A stretch of 64,000 bases of DNA from Osmia lignaria lignaria (lineage: Eukaryota; Arthropoda; Insecta; Hymenoptera; Megachilidae), in contig NW_027478167.1 of assembly GCF_051020975.1 (NCBI RefSeq), positions 8,308,001 to 8,372,000 of the forward strand, read 5' to 3'. Positions 1 to 13,521 of this stretch are shown piece by piece. The notes below the pieces were generated by a model that was given only the letters and a program-made list of their open reading frames with translations, was not told the origin of the DNA and did not search any database. The position numbers and the translations under genes were made by a program. How positions within the stretch are numbered: position 1 is the stretch's first letter; each line of letters opens with the position of its first letter.

Positions 1-1610
1 ATAGCTCGCTTCGTTTCCGAGATATTTGCAGATTTATCTCAAGGGAAGGGGCCTGACGGACATATATCGAGATATTTCTTCTTCGTGTTGTTCTTCTTCT
101 GCACAGCTAAGCTGGAAGTGGCATTTACAGCTCGCAGTAGTGCAGAGTTATCTCAAAGAAAGGGGCCACGGTGTTTCTGTATCTCTATTATGTTGGTGCG
201 GCTTCGGAACTTTTAAATTTCATGATATATCTCGAGAACTACGCATCTGATCAAAAAATATCATAGAACATAAAAAGTAGGAAACTTAATTCTCTACAAA
301 AAAGGTCTCTTAACATTTTGCCATAGCTCGATTCGTTTCCGAGATATTTGCAGATTTATCTCAAGGGAAGGGGCGTGACGGACATATTTCGAGATATTTC
401 TTCTTCTTGTTGTTCTTCTTCTGCGCAGCTAAGCGGGAAGTGGCATTTGCAGCTCGCAATAGTGCAGAGTTATCTCAAAGAAAGGGGCCACGGTGTTTCT
501 GTATCTCTATTATGTTGGTGCGGCTTCGGAACTTTTAAATATCTTGATATATCTCGAGAACTACGCATCTGATCAAAAAATATCATAGAACATAAAAAGT
601 AGGAAACTTAATTCTCTACAAAAAAGGTCTGTTAACATTTTGCCATAGCTCGTTTCGTTTCCGAGATATTTGCAGATTTATCTCAAGGGAAGGGGCCTGA
701 CGGACATATATCGAGATATTTCTTCTTCGTGTTGTTCTTCTTCTGCACAGCTAAGCTGGAAGTGGCATTTACAGCTCGCAGTAGTGCAGAGTTATCTCAA
801 AGAAAGGGGCCACGGTGTTTCTGTATCTCTATTATGTTGGTGCGGCTTCGGAACTTTTAAATATCTCGATATATCTCGAAAACTACGCTTCTGATCAAAA
901 AATATCATAGTACATAAATTGTAGGAAACCTAATTCTCTACAAAAAACGTCTCTTAACATTTTGCCATAGCTCGCTTCGTTTCCGAGATATTTGCAGATT
1001 TATCTCAAGGGAAGGGGCCTGACGGACGTATTTCGAGATATTTCTTCTTCTTGTTGTTCTTCTTCTGCACAGCTAAGCTGGAAGTGGCATTTGCAGCTCG
1101 CAATAGTGCAGAGTTATCTCAAAGAAAGGGGCCACGGTGTTTCTGTATCTCTATTATGTTGGTGCGGCTTCGGAACTTTTAATTATCTTGATATATCTCG
1201 AGAACTACGCATCTGATCAAAAAATATCATAGAACATAAAAAGTAGGAAACTTAATTCTGTACAGAAAAGGTCTCTTAACATTTTGCCATAGCTCGCTTC
1301 GTTTCCGAGATATTTGCAGATTTATCTCAAGGGAAGGGGCCTGACGGACATATTTCGAGATATTTCTTCTTCTTGTTGTTCTTCTTCTGCACAGCTAAGC
1401 TGGAAGTGGCATTTGCAGCTCGCAATAGTGCAGAGTTATCTCAAAGAAAGGGGCCACGGTGTTTCTGTATCTCTATTATGTTGGTGCGGCTTCGGAACTT
1501 TTAAATATCTCGATATATCTCGAAAACTACGCTTCTGATCAAAAAATATCATAGTACATAAATTGTAGGAAACCTAATTCTCTACAAAAAACGTCTCTTA
1601 ACATTTTGCC

Positions 1611-1932
1611 ATAGCTCGCTTCGTTTCCGAGATATTTGCAGATTTATCTCAAGGGAAGGGGCCTGACGGACATATTTCGAGATATTTCTTCTTCTTGTTG
1701 TTCTTCCTCTGCACAGCTAAGCTGGAAGTGGCATTTGCAGCTCGCAATAGTGCAGAGTTATCTCAAAGAAAGGGGCCACGGTGTTTCTGTATCTCTATTA
1801 TGTTGGTGCGGCTTCGGAACTTTTAAATATCTTGATATATCTCGAGAACTACGCATCTGATCAAAAAATATCATAGAACATAAAAAGTAGGAAACTTAAT
1901 TCTCTACAAAAAAGGTCTCTTAACATTTTGCC
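1611..1932 (+). repeat. Reference monomer, E-type (M6)
   Basis: This copy represents the second major subtype. It reads CTTGATATATCTCGAGAAC near positions 221-239, giving a perfect CTCGAG palindrome at 231-236, then ACGCATCTG, and in the AT-rich end AAAAAGTAGGAAACTTAATT instead of AAATTGTAGGAAACATAATT. E and K differ at a linked set of about ten positions between 222 and 287. It carries one private C in the TTC tract, seen near 1707. E-type copies outnumber K-type in the first 20 kb. Confidence 0.85.
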
Positions 1933-2251
1933 ATAGCTCGCTTCGTTTCCGAGATATTTGCAAATGTATCTCAAGGGAAGGGGCCTGACGGACATATTTC
2001 GAGATATTTCTTCTTGTTGTTCTTCTTCTGCACAGCTAAGCTGGAAGTGGCATTTGCGGCTCGCACTAGTGCAGAGTTATCTCAAAGAAAGGGGCCACGG
2101 TGTTTCTGTATCTCTATTATGTTGGTGCGGCTTCGGAACTTTTAAATATCTCGATATATCTCGAAAACTACGCTTCTGATCAAAAAATATCATAGAACAT
2201 AAATTGTAGGAAACATAATTCTCTACAAAAAAGGTCTCTTAACATTTTGCC
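1933..2251 (+). repeat. Short monomer M7 (319 bp, 3-bp loss)
   Basis: One TTC triplet is missing from the pyrimidine tract near 2007-2015, making this the only 319-bp copy. The loss keeps the 74-codon open frame, as expected for any triplet change. It also carries AAATGTATCTC instead of AGATTTATCTC. Replication slippage in the TTC tract is the simplest cause. Confidence 0.9.
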
Positions 2252-5200
2252 ACTGCTCGCTTCGTTTCCGAGATATTTGCAGATATATCTCACGGGAAGG
2301 GGACTGACCGACATATTTCGAGATATTTCTTCTTCTTGTTGTTCTTCCTCTGCACAGCTAAGCTGGAAGTGGCATTTGCGGCTCGCACTAGTGCAGAGTT
2401 ATCTCAAAGAAAGGGCCCACGGTGTTTCTGTATCTCTATTATGTTGGTGCGGCTTCGGAACTTTTAAATATCTCGATATATCTCGAAAACTACGCTTCTG
2501 ATCAAAAAATATCATAGTACATAAATTGTAGGAAACCTAATTCTCTACAAAAAACGTCTCTTAACATTTTGCCATAGCTCGCTTCGTTTCCGAGATATTT
2601 GCAGATTTATCTCAAGGGAAGGGGCCTGACGGACGTATTTCGAGATATTTCTTCTTCTTGTTGTTCTTCTTCTGCACAGCTAAGCTGGAAGTGGCATTTG
2701 CAGCTCGCAATAGTGCAGAGTTATCTCAAAGAATGGGGCCACGGTGTTTCTGTATCTCTATTATGTTTGTGCGGCTTCGGAACTTTTAAATATCTTGATA
2801 TATCTCGAGAACTACGCATCTGATCAAAAAATATCATAGAACATAAAAAGTAGGAAACTTAATTCTCTACAAAAAAGGTCTCTTAACATTTTGCCATAGC
2901 TCGCTTCGTTTCCGAGATATTTGCAGATTTATCTCAAGGGAAGGGGCCTGCCGGACATATTTCGAGATATTTCTTCTTCTTGTTGTTCTTCTTCTGCACA
3001 GCTAAGCTGGAAGTGGCATTTGCAGCTCGCAATAGTGCAGAGTTATCTCAAAGAAAGGGGCCACGGTGTTTCTGTATCTCTATTATGTTGGTGCGGCTTC
3101 GGAACTTTTAAATATCTTGATATATCTCGAGAACTACGCATCTGATCAAAAAATATCATAGAAGATAAAAAGTAGGAAACTTAATTCTCTACAAAAAAGG
3201 TCTCTTAACATTTTGCCATAGCTCGCTTCGTTTCCGAGATATTTGCAGATTTATCTCAAGGGAAGGGGCCTGACGGACATATTTCGAGATATTTCTTCTT
3301 CGTGTTGTTCTTCTTCTGCACAGGTAAGCTGGAAGTGGCATTTACAGCTCGCAATAGTGCAGAGTTATCTCAAAGAAGGCGGCCACGGTGTTTCTGTATC
3401 TCCATTATGTTGGTGCGGCTTCGGAACATTTAAATATCTCGATATATCTCGAAAACTACGCTTCTGATCAAAAAATATCATAGAACATAAATTGTAGGAA
3501 ACGTAATTCTCTACAAAAAAGGTCTCTTAACATTTTGCCATAGCTCGCTTCGTTTCCAAGATATTTGCAGATTTATCTCAAGGGAAGGGGCCTGACGGAC
3601 ATATTTCGAGATATTTCTTCTTCGTGTTGTTCTTCTTCTGCACAGCTAAGCTGGAAGTGGCATTTACAGCTCGCAATAGTGCAGAGTTATCTCAAAGAAA
3701 GGGGCCACGGTGTTTCTGTATCTCTATTATGTTGGTGCGGCTTCGGAACTTTTAAATATCTTGATATATCTCGAGAACTACGCATCTGATCAAAAAATAT
3801 CATAGAACATAAAAAGTAGAAAACTTAATTCTCTACAAAAAAGGTCTCTTAACATTTTGCCATAGCTCGCTTCGTTTCCGAGATATTTGCTGATTTATCT
3901 CAAGGGAAGGGGCCTGACGGACATATTTCGAGATACTTCTTCTTCGTGTTGTTCTTCTTCTGCACAGCTAAGCTGGAAGTGGCATTTCCAGCTCGCAATA
4001 GTGCAGAGTTATCTCAAAGAAAGGGGCCACGGTGTTTCTGTATCTCTATTATGTTGGTGCGGCTTCGGAACTTTTAAATATCTTGATATATCTCGAGAAC
4101 TACGCATCTGATCAAAAAATATCATAGAACATAAAAAGTAGGAAACTTAATTCTGTACAGAAAAGGTCTCCTAACATTTTGCCATAGCTCGCTTCGTTTC
4201 CGAGATATTTGCAGATTTATCTCAAGGGAAGGGGCCTGACGGACATATTTCGAGATATTTCTTCTTCTTGTTGTTCTTCTTCTGCACAGCTAAGCTGGAA
4301 GTGGCACTTACAGCTCGCAATAGTGCAGAGTTATCTCAAAGAAAGGGGCCACGGTGTTTCTGTATCTCTATTATGTTGGTGCGGCTTCGGAACTTTTAAA
4401 TATCTTGATATATCTCGAGAACTATGCATCTGATCAAAAAATATCATAGAACATAAAAAGTAGAAAACTTAATTCTCTACAAAAAAGGTGTCTTAACATT
4501 TTGCCATAGCTCGCTTTGTTTCCGAGATATTTGCAGATTTATCTCAAGGGAAGGGGCCTGACGGACATATTTCGAGATACTTCTTCTTCGTGTTGTTCTT
4601 CTTCTGCACAGCTAAGCTGGAAGTGGCATTTCCAGCTCGCAATAGTGCAGAGTTATCTCAAAGAAAGGGGCCACGGTGTTTCTGTATCTCTATTATGTTG
4701 GTGCGGCTTCGGAACTTTTAAATATCTCGATATATCTCGAAAACTACGCTTCTGATCAAAAAATATCATAGAACATAAAAAGTAGGAAACTTAATTCTGT
4801 ACAGAAAAGGTCTCCTAACATTTTGCCATAGCTCGCTTCGTTTCCGAGATATTTGCAGATTTATCTCAAGGGAAGGGGCCTGACGGACATATTTCGAGAT
4901 ATTTCTTCTTCTTGTTGTTCTTCTTCTGCACAGCTAAGCTGGAAGTGGCATTTGCAGCTCGCAATAGTGCAGAGTTATCTCAAAGAAAGGGGCCACGGTG
5001 TTTCTGTATCTCTATTATGTTGGTGCGGCTTCGGAACTTTTAAATATCTTGATATATCTCGAAAACTACGCTTCTGATCAAAAAATATCATAGAACATAA
5101 ATTGTAGGAAACATAATTCTCTACAAAAAAGGTCTGTTAACATTTTGCCATAGCTCGCTTCGTTTCCGAGATCTTTGCAGATATATCTCAAGGGAAGGGA

Positions 5201-5471
5201 CCTGACGGACATATTTCGAGATATTTCTTCTTCTTGTTGTTCTTCTTCTGCACAGCTAAGCTGGAAGTGGCATTTACAGCTCGCAATAGTGCAGAATTAT
5301 CTCAAAGATAGGGGCCACGGTGTTTCTGTATCTCTATTATGTTGGTGCGGCTTCGGAACTTTTAAATATCTTGATATATCTCGAGAACTACGCATCTGAT
5401 CAAAAAATATCATAGAACATAAAAAGTAGGAAACATAATTCTCTACAAAAAAGGTCTGTTAACATTTTGCC

Positions 5472-7081
5472 ATAGCTCGCTTCGTTTCCGAGATCTTTGC
5501 AGATATATCTCAAGGGAAGGGGCCTGACGGACATATTTCGAGATATTTCTTCTTCTTGTTGTTCTTCTTCTGCACAGCTAAGCTGGAAGTGGCATTTACA
5601 GCTCGCAATAGTGCAGAGTTATCTCAAAGATAGGGGCCACGGTGTTTCTGTATCTCTATTATGTTGGTGCGGCTTCGGAACTTTTAAATATCTTGATATA
5701 TCTCGAGAACTACGCATCTGATCAAAAAATATCATAGAACATAAAAAGTAGGAAACTTAATTCTCTACAAAAAAGGTCTCTTAACATTTTACCATAGCTC
5801 GCTTCGTTTCCGAGATATTTGCAGATTTATCTCAAGGGAAGGGGCCTGACGGACATATTTCGAGATATTTCTTCTTCGTGTTGTTCTTCTTCTGCACAGC
5901 TATGCTGGAAGTGGCATTTCCAGCTCGGAATAGTGCAGAGTTATCTCAAAGAAAGGGGCCACGGTGTTTCTGTATCTCTATTATGTTGGTGCGGCTTCGG
6001 AACTTTTAAATATCTTGATATATCTCGAGAACTACGCATCTGATCAAAAAATATCATAGAACATAAAAAGTAGAAAACTTAATTCCCTACAAAAAAGGTC
6101 TCTTAACATTTTGCCATAGCTCGCTTTGTTTCCGAGATATTTGCAGATTTATCTCAAGGGAAGGGGCCTGACGGACATATTTCGAGATATTTCTTCTTCG
6201 TGTTGTTCTTCTTCTGCACAGCTAAGCTGGAAGTGGCACTTACAGCTCGCAATAGTGCAGAGTTATCTGAAAGAAAGGGGCCACGGTGTTTCTGTATCTC
6301 TATTATGTTGGTGCGGCTTCGGAACTTTTAAATATCTTGATATATCTCGAGAACTACGCATCTGATCAAAAAATATCATAGAACATAAAAAGTAGAAAAC
6401 TTAATTCTCTACAAAAAAGGTGTCTTAACATTTTGCCATAACTCGCTTTGTTTCCGAGATATTTGCAGATTTATCTCAAGGGAAGGGGCCTGACGGACAT
6501 ATTTCGAGATACTTCTTCTTCGTGTTGTTCTTCTTCTGCACAGCTAAGCTGGAAGTGGCATTTCCAGCTCGCAATAGTGCAGAGTTATCTCAAAGAAAGG
6601 GGCCACGGTGTTTCTGTATCTCTATTATGTTGGTGCGGCTTCGGAACTTTTAAATATCTTGATATATCTCGAGAACTACGCATCTGATCAAAAAATATCA
6701 TAGAACATAAAAAGTAGGAAACTTAATTCTCTACAAAAAAGGTCTCTTAACATTTTACCATAGCTCGCTTCGTTTCCGAGATATTTGCAGATTTATCTCA
6801 AGGGAAGGGGCCTGACGGACATATTTCGAGATATTTCTTCTTCTTGTTGTTCTTCTTCTGCACAGCTAAGCTGGAAGTGGCATTTGCAGCTCGCAATAGT
6901 GCAGATTTATCTCAAAGAAAGGGGCCACGGTGTTTCTGTATCTCTATTATGTTGGTGCGGCTTCGGAACTTTTAAATATCTCGATATATCTCGAAAACTA
7001 CGCTTCTGATCACAAAATATCATAGAACATAAATTGTAGGAAACCTAATTCTCTACAAAAAAGGTCTCTTAACATTTTGCC
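5472..7081 (+). repeat. 1610-bp unit, block 2 copy 1 (M18-M22)
   Basis: This copy holds all five ordered subtypes a-e. Position b has GCTATGCTGG and CTCGGAATAG; position c has a private TTATCTGAAAG; position d has GAGATACTTC. It ends with the K-type monomer carrying GCAGATTTATCTCAAAG and GATCACAAAATATC. Confidence 0.8.
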
Positions 7082-8691
7082 ATAGCTCGCTTCGTTTCCG
7101 AGATATTTGCAGATTTATCTCAAGGGAAGGGGCCTGACGGACATATTTCGAGATATTTCTTCTTCTTGTTGTTCTTCTTCTGCACAGCTAAGCTGGAAGT
7201 GGCATTTCCAGCTCGCAATAGTGCAGAGTTATCTCAAAGAAAGGGGCCACGGTGTTTCTGTATCTCTATTATGTTGGTGCGGCTTCGGAACTTTTAAATA
7301 TCTTGATATATCTCGAGAACTACGCATCTGATCAAAAAATATCATAGAACATAAAAAGTAGGAAACATAATTCTCTACAAAAAAGGTCTGTTAACATTTT
7401 GCCATAGCTCGCTTCGTTTCCGAGATCTTTGCAGATATATCTCAAGGGAAGGGGCCTGACGGACATATTTCGAGATATTTCTTCTTCGTGTTGTTCTTCT
7501 TCTGCACAGCTATGCTGGAAGTGGCATTTCCAGCTCGGAATAGTGCAGAGTTATCTCAAAGAAAGGGGCCACGGTGTTTCTGTATCTCTATTATGTTGGT
7601 GCGGCTTCGGAACTTTTAAATATCTTGATATATCTCGAGAACTACGCATCTGATCAAAAAATATCATAGAACATAAAAAGTAGAAAACTTAATTCCCTAC
7701 AAAAAAGGTCTCTTAACATTTTGCCATAGCTCGCTTTGTTTCCGAGATATTTGCAGATTTATCTCAAGGGAAGGGGCCTGACGGACATATTTCGAGATAT
7801 TTCTTCTTCGTGTTGTTCTTCTTCTGCACAGCTAAGCTGGAAGTGGCATTTACAGCTCGCAATAGTGCAGAGTTATCTCAAAGAAAGGGGCCACGGTGTT
7901 TCTGTATCTCTATTATGTTGGTGCGGCTTCGGAACTTTTAAATATCTTGATATATCTCGAGAACTACGCATCTGATCAAAAAATATCATAGAACATAAAA
8001 AGTAGAAAACTTAATTCTCTACAAAAAAGGTCTCTTAACATTTTGCCATAGCTCGCTTTGTTTCCGAGATATTTGCAGATTTATCTCAAGGGAAGGGGCC
8101 TGACGGACATATTTCGAGATACTTCTTCTTCGTGTTGTTCTTCTTCTGCACAGCTAAGCTGGAAGTGGCATTTCCAGCTCGCAATAGTGCAGAGTTATCT
8201 CAAAGAAAGGGGCCACGGTGTTTCTGTATCTCTATTATGTTGGTGCGGCTTCGGAACTTTTAAATATCTCGATATATCTCGAAAACTACGCTTCTGATCA
8301 AAAAATATCATAGAACATAAATTGTAGGAAACATAATTCTCTACAAAAAAGGTCTGTTAACATTTTGCCATAGCTCGCTTCGTTTCCGAGATCTTTGCAG
8401 ATATATCTCAAGGGAAGGGACCTGACGGACATATTTCGAGATATTTCTTCTTCTTGTTGTTCTTCTTCTGCACAGCTAAGCTGGAAGTGGCATTTACAGC
8501 TCGCAATAGTGCAGAATTATCTCAAAGATAGGGGCCACGGTGTTTCTGTATCTCTATTATGTTGGTGCGGCTTCGGAACTTTTAAATATCTTGATATATC
8601 TCGAGAACTACGCATCTGATCAAAAAATATCATAGAACATAAAAAGTAGGAAACATAATTCTCTACAAAAAAGGTCTGTTAACATTTTGCC
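7082..8691 (+). repeat. Disrupted 1610-bp unit, block 2 copy 2 (M23-M27)
   Basis: M24 (7404-7725) begins with the subtype-a signature GAGATCTTTGCAGATATATC but continues as subtype b (CTTCGTG, GCTATGCTGG, CTCGGAATAG), so it is an a/b recombinant. M23 and M27 replace the expected flanking subtypes. M25 and M26 are normal c and d copies. Confidence 0.75.
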
Positions 8692-10301
8692 ATAGCTCGC
8701 TTCGTTTCCGAGATCTTTGCAGATATATCTCAAGGGAAGGGGCCTGACGGACATATTTCGAGATATTTCTTCTTCTTGTTGTTCTTCTTCTGCACAGCTA
8801 AGCTGGAAGTGGCATTTACAGCTCGCAATAGTGCAGAGTTATCTCAAAGATAGGGGCCACGGTGTTTCTGTATCTCTATTATGTTGGTGCGGCTTCGGAA
8901 CTTTTAAATATCTTGATATATCTCGAGAACTACGCATCTGATCAAAAAATATCATAGAACATAAAAAGTAGGAAACTTAATTCTCTACAAAAAAGGTCTC
9001 TTAACATTTTACCATAGCTCGCTTCGTTTCCGAGATATTTGCAGATTTATCTCAAGGGAAGGGGCCTGACGGACATATTTCGAGATATTTCTTCTTCGTG
9101 TTGTTCTTCTTCTGCACAGCTAAGCTGGAAGTGGCATTTGCAGCTCGCAATAGTGCAGAGTTATCTCAAAGAAAGGGGCCACGGTGTTTCTGTATCTCTA
9201 TTATGTTGGTGCGGCTTCGGAACTTTTAAATATCTTGATATATCTCGAGAACTACGCATCTGATCAAAAAATATCATAGAACATAAAAAGTAGAAAACTT
9301 AATTCTCTACAAAAAAGGTCTCTTAACATTTTGCCATAGCTCGCTTTGTTTCCGAGATATTTGCAGATTTATCTCAAGGGAAGGGGCCTGACGGACATAT
9401 TTCGAGATATTTCTTCTTCGTGTTGTTCTTCTTCTGCACAGCTAAGCTGGAAGTGGCATTTACAGCTCGCAATAGTGCAGAGTTATCTCAAAGAAAGGGG
9501 CCACGGTGTTTCTGTATCTCTATTATGTTGGTGCGGCTTCGGAACTTTTAAATATCTTGATATATCTCGAGAACTACGCATCTGATCAAAAAATATCATA
9601 GAACATAAAAAGTAGAAAACTTAATTCTCTACAAAAAAGGTCTCTTAACATTTTGCCATAGCTCGCTTTGTTTCCGAAATATTTGCAGATTTATCTCAAG
9701 GGAAGGGGCCTGACGGACATATTTCGAGATATTTCTTCTTCGTGTTGTTCTTCTTCTGCACAGCTAAGCTGGAAGTGGCATTTCCAGCTCGCAATAGTGC
9801 AGAGTTATCTCAAAGAAAGGGGCCACGGTGTTTCTGTATCTCTATTATGTTGGTGCGGCTTCGGAACTTTTAAATATCTTGATATATCTCGAGAACTACG
9901 CATCTGATCAAAAAATATCATAGAACATAAAAAGTAGAAAACTTAATTCTCTACAAAAAAGGTCTCTTAACATTTTGCCATAGCTCGCTTCGTTTCCGAG
10001 ATATTTGCAGATTTATCTCAAGGGAAGGGGCCTGACGGACATATTTCGAGATATTTCTTCTTCTTGTTGTTCTTCTTCTGCACAGCTAAGCTGGAAGTGG
10101 CATTTGCAGCTCGCAATAGTGCAGATTTATCTCAAAGAAAGGGGCCACGGTGTTTCTGTATCTCTATTATGTTGGTGCGGCTTCGGAACTTTTAAATATC
10201 TCGATATATCTCGAAAACTACGCTTCTGATCACAAAATATCATAGAACATAAATTGTAGGAAACCTAATTCTCTACAAAAAAGGTCTCTTAACATTTTGC
10301 C
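8692..10301 (+). repeat. 1610-bp unit, block 2 copy 3 (M28-M32)
   Basis: The order a-b'-c-d-e is intact. Position b' lacks the GCTATGCTGG marker and has TTTGCAGCTC. Position d has a private TTTCCGAAATATTTG near 9674. The e monomer (9980-10301) matches M22 in its diagnostic bases, 3220 bp away. Confidence 0.8.
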
Positions 10302-11911
10302 ATAGCTCGCTTCGTTTCCGAGATCTTTGCAGATATATCTCAAGGGAAGGGGCCTGACGGACATATTTCGAGATATTTCTTCTTCTTGTTGTTCTTCTTC
10401 TGCACAGCTAAGCTGGAAGTGGCATTTACAGCTCGCAATAGTGCAGAGTTATCTCAAAGATAGGGGCCACGGTGTTTCTGTATCTCTATTATGTTGGTGC
10501 GGCTTCGGAACTTTTAAATATCTTGATATATCTCGAGAACTACGCATCTGATCAAAAAATATCATAGAACATAAAAAGTAGGAAACTTAATTCTCTACAA
10601 AAAAGGTCTCTTAACATTTTACCATAGCTCGCTTCGTTTCCGGGATATTTGCAGATTTATCTCAAGGGAAGGGGCCTGACGGACACATTTCGAGATATTT
10701 CTTCTTCGTGTTGTTCTTCTTCTGCACAGCTAAGCTGGAAGTGGCATTTCCAGCTCGCAATAGTGCAGAGTTATCTCAAAGAAAGGGGCCACGGTGTTTC
10801 TGTATCTCTATTATGTTGGTGCGGCTTCGGAACTTTTAAATATCTTGATATATCTCGAGAACTACGCATCTGATCAAAAAATATCATAGAACATAAAAAG
10901 TAGAAAACTTAATTCTGTACAAAAAAGGTCTCTTAACATTTTGCCATAGCTCGCTTTGTTTCCGAGATATTTGCAGATTTATCTCAAGGGAAGGGGCCTG
11001 ACGGACATATTTCGAGATATTTCTTCTTCGTGTTGTTCTTCTTCTGCACAGCTAAGCTGGAAGTGGCATTTACAGCTCGCAATAGTGCAGAGTTATCTCA
11101 AAGAAAGGGGCCACGGTGTTTCTGTATCTCTATTATGTTGGTGCGGCTTCGGAACTTTTAAATATCTTGATATATCACGAGAACTACGCATCTGATCAAA
11201 AAATATCATAGAACATAAAAAGTAGAAAACTTAATTCTCTACAAAAAAGGTCTCTTAATATTTTGCCATAGCTCGCTTTGTTTCCGAGATATTTGCAGAT
11301 TTATCTCAAGGGAAGGGGCCTGACGGACATATTTCGAGATATTTCTTCTTCGTGTTGTTCTTCTTCTGCACAGCTAAGCTGGAAGTGGCATTTCCAGCTC
11401 GCAATAGTGCAGAGTTATCTCAAAGAAAGGGGCCACGGTGTTTCTGTATCTCTATTATGTTGGTGCGGCTTCGGAACTTTTAAATATCTTGATATATCTC
11501 GAGAACTACGCATCTGATCAAAAAATATCATAGAACATAAAAAGTAGGAAACTTAATTCTCTACAAAAAAGGTCTCTTAACATTTTGCCATAGCTCGCTT
11601 CGTTTCCGAGATATTTAGAGATTTATCTCAAGGGAAGGGGCCAGACGGACATATTTCGAGATATTTCTTCTTCTTGTTGTTCTTCTTCTGCACAGCTAAC
11701 CTGGAAGTGGCATTTGCAGCTCGCAATCGTGCAGAGTTATCTCAAAGAAAGGGGCCACGGTGTTTCTGTATCTCTATTATGTTGGTGCGGCTTCGGAACT
11801 TTTAAATATCTCGATATATCTCGAAAACCACGCTTCTGATCACAAAATATCATAGAACATAAATTGTAGGAAACCTAATTCTCTACAAAAAAGGTCTCTT
11901 AACATTTTGCC
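10302..11911 (+). repeat. 1610-bp unit, block 2 copy 4 (M33-M37)
   Basis: The order a-b''-c-d-e is present. Position b'' has TTTCCGGGATATTTG and GACACATTTCG. The e monomer M37 (11590-11911) is more diverged, with GATATTTAGAGATTT, GGGGCCAGACGG and CAATCGTGCAG, and its open frame is lost. Confidence 0.8.
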
Positions 11912-13521
11912 ATAGCTCGCTTCGTTTCCGAGATATTTGCAGATTTATCTCAAGGGAAGGGGCCTGACGGACATATTTCGAGATATTTCTTCTTCTTGTT
12001 GTTCTTCTTCTGCACAGCTAAGCTGGAAGTGGCATTTGCAGCTCGCAATAGTGCAGAGTTATCTCAAAGAAAGGGGCCACGGTGTTTCTGTATCTCTATT
12101 ATGTTGGTGCGGCTTCGGAACTTTTAAATATCTCGATATATCTCGAGAACGTCGCTTCTGATCAAATAATATCATAGAACATAAATTGTAGGAAACCTAA
12201 TTCTCTACAAAAAAGGTCTCTTAACATTTTGCCATAGCTCGCTTCGTTTTCGAGATATTTGCAGATTTATCTCAAGGGAAGGGGCCTGACGGACATATTT
12301 CGAGATATTTCTTCTTCTTGTTGTTCTTCTTCTGCACAGCTAAGCCGGAAGTGGCATTTCCAGCTCGCAATAGTGCAGAGTTATCTCAAAGAAAGGGGCC
12401 ACGGTGTTTCTGTATCTCTATTATGTTTGTGCGGCTTCGGAACTTTTACATATCTTGATATATCTCGAGAACTACGCATCTGATCAAAAAATATCATAGA
12501 ACATAAAAAGTAGGAAACATAATTCTCTACAAAAAAGGTCTGTTAACATTTTGCCATAGCTCGCTTCGTTTCCGAGATCTTTGCAGATATATCTCAAGGG
12601 AAGGGGCCTGACGGACATATTTCGAGATATTTCTTCTTCTTGTTGTTCTTCTTCTGCACAGCTAAGCTGGAAGTGGCATTTACAGCTCGCAATAGTGCAG
12701 AGTTATCTCAAAGATAGGGGCCACGGTGTTTCTGTATCTCTATTATGTTGGTGCGGCTTCGGAACTTTTAAATATCTTGATATATCTCGAGAACTACGCA
12801 TCTGATCAAAAAATATCATAGAACATAAAAAGTAGGAAACTTAATTCTCTACAAAAAAGGTCTCTTAACATTTTACCATAGCTCGCTTCGTTTCCGAGAT
12901 ATTTGCAGATTTATCTCAAGGGAAGGGGCCTGACGGACATATTTCGAGATATTTCTTCTTCGTGTTGTTCTTTTTCTGCACAGCTAAGCTGGAAGTGGCA
13001 TTTCCAGCTCGCAATAGTGCAGAGTTATCTCAAAGAAAGGGGCCACGGTGTTTCTGTATCTCTATTATGTTGGTGCGGCTTCGGAACTTTTAAATATCTT
13101 GATATATCTCGAGAACTACGCATCTGATCAAAAAATATCATAGAACATAAAAAGTAGAAAACTTAATTCTCTACAAAAAAGGTCTCTTAACATTTTGCCA
13201 TAGCTCGCTTTGTTTCCGAGATATTTGCAGATTTATCTCAAGGGAAGGGGCCTGACGGACATATTTCGAGATATTTCTTCTTCGTGTTGTTCTTCTTCTG
13301 CACAGCTAAGCTGGAAGTGGCATTTCCAGCTCGCAATAGTGCAGAGTTATCTCAAAGAAAGGGGCCACGGTGTTTCTGTATCTCTATTATGTTGGTGCGG
13401 CTTCGGAACTTTTAAATATCTCGATATATCTCGAGAACTTCGCTTCTGATCAAAAAATATCATAGAACATAAATTGTAGGAAACCTAATTCTCTACAAAA
13501 AACGTCTCTTAACATTTTGCC

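Larger units (their letters stand above)
1..5149 (+). repeat. Block 1: mixed monomers M1-M16
   Basis: There is no dominant higher-order period here. M1 and M3 share ACATATATCG, CTTCGTG and TTTACAGCTCGCAGTAG changes and sit 644 bp apart. M4 and M9 share GACGTATTTCG, five monomers apart. M13-M14 and M15-M16 form a 644-bp two-monomer repeat marked by GAGATACTTC, TTTCCAGCTC and CTGTACAGAAAAGG. M7 and M8 share TTTGCGGCTCGCACTAG. K and E endings alternate irregularly. Confidence 0.75.
5150..13521 (+). repeat. Block 2: five-monomer (1610 bp) higher-order repeat
   Basis: Ordered subtypes recur every five monomers: (a) GAGATCTTTGCAGATATATC with CAAAGATAGGGG; (b) variable, in two copies GCTATGCTGG with CTCGGAATAG; (c) CGCTTTGTTTCC with TTACAGCTC; (d) CGCTTTGTTTCC with TTTCCAGCTC; (e) K-ending with GATCACAAAATATC. 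Clear copies run 5472-7081, 8692-10301 and 10302-11911. The 7082-8691 copy is disrupted by hybrid monomers, and M17/M27, which share GGAAGGGACCTG and GCAGAATTATC, are exactly 3220 bp apart. A decayed copy covers about 12556-13521. Confidence 0.85.

Noticed and set aside
26..250. Open frames of 74-84 codons in nearly every monomer, suggesting a tandem gene family
   Set aside because: They start at TTG (a start only under a bacterial code), 322 is not divisible by three so the frame shifts at each copy, about 25 copies are broken by TAG, TGA or start loss, and the translation looks like no protein I recognise. They follow from repeating one open stretch.
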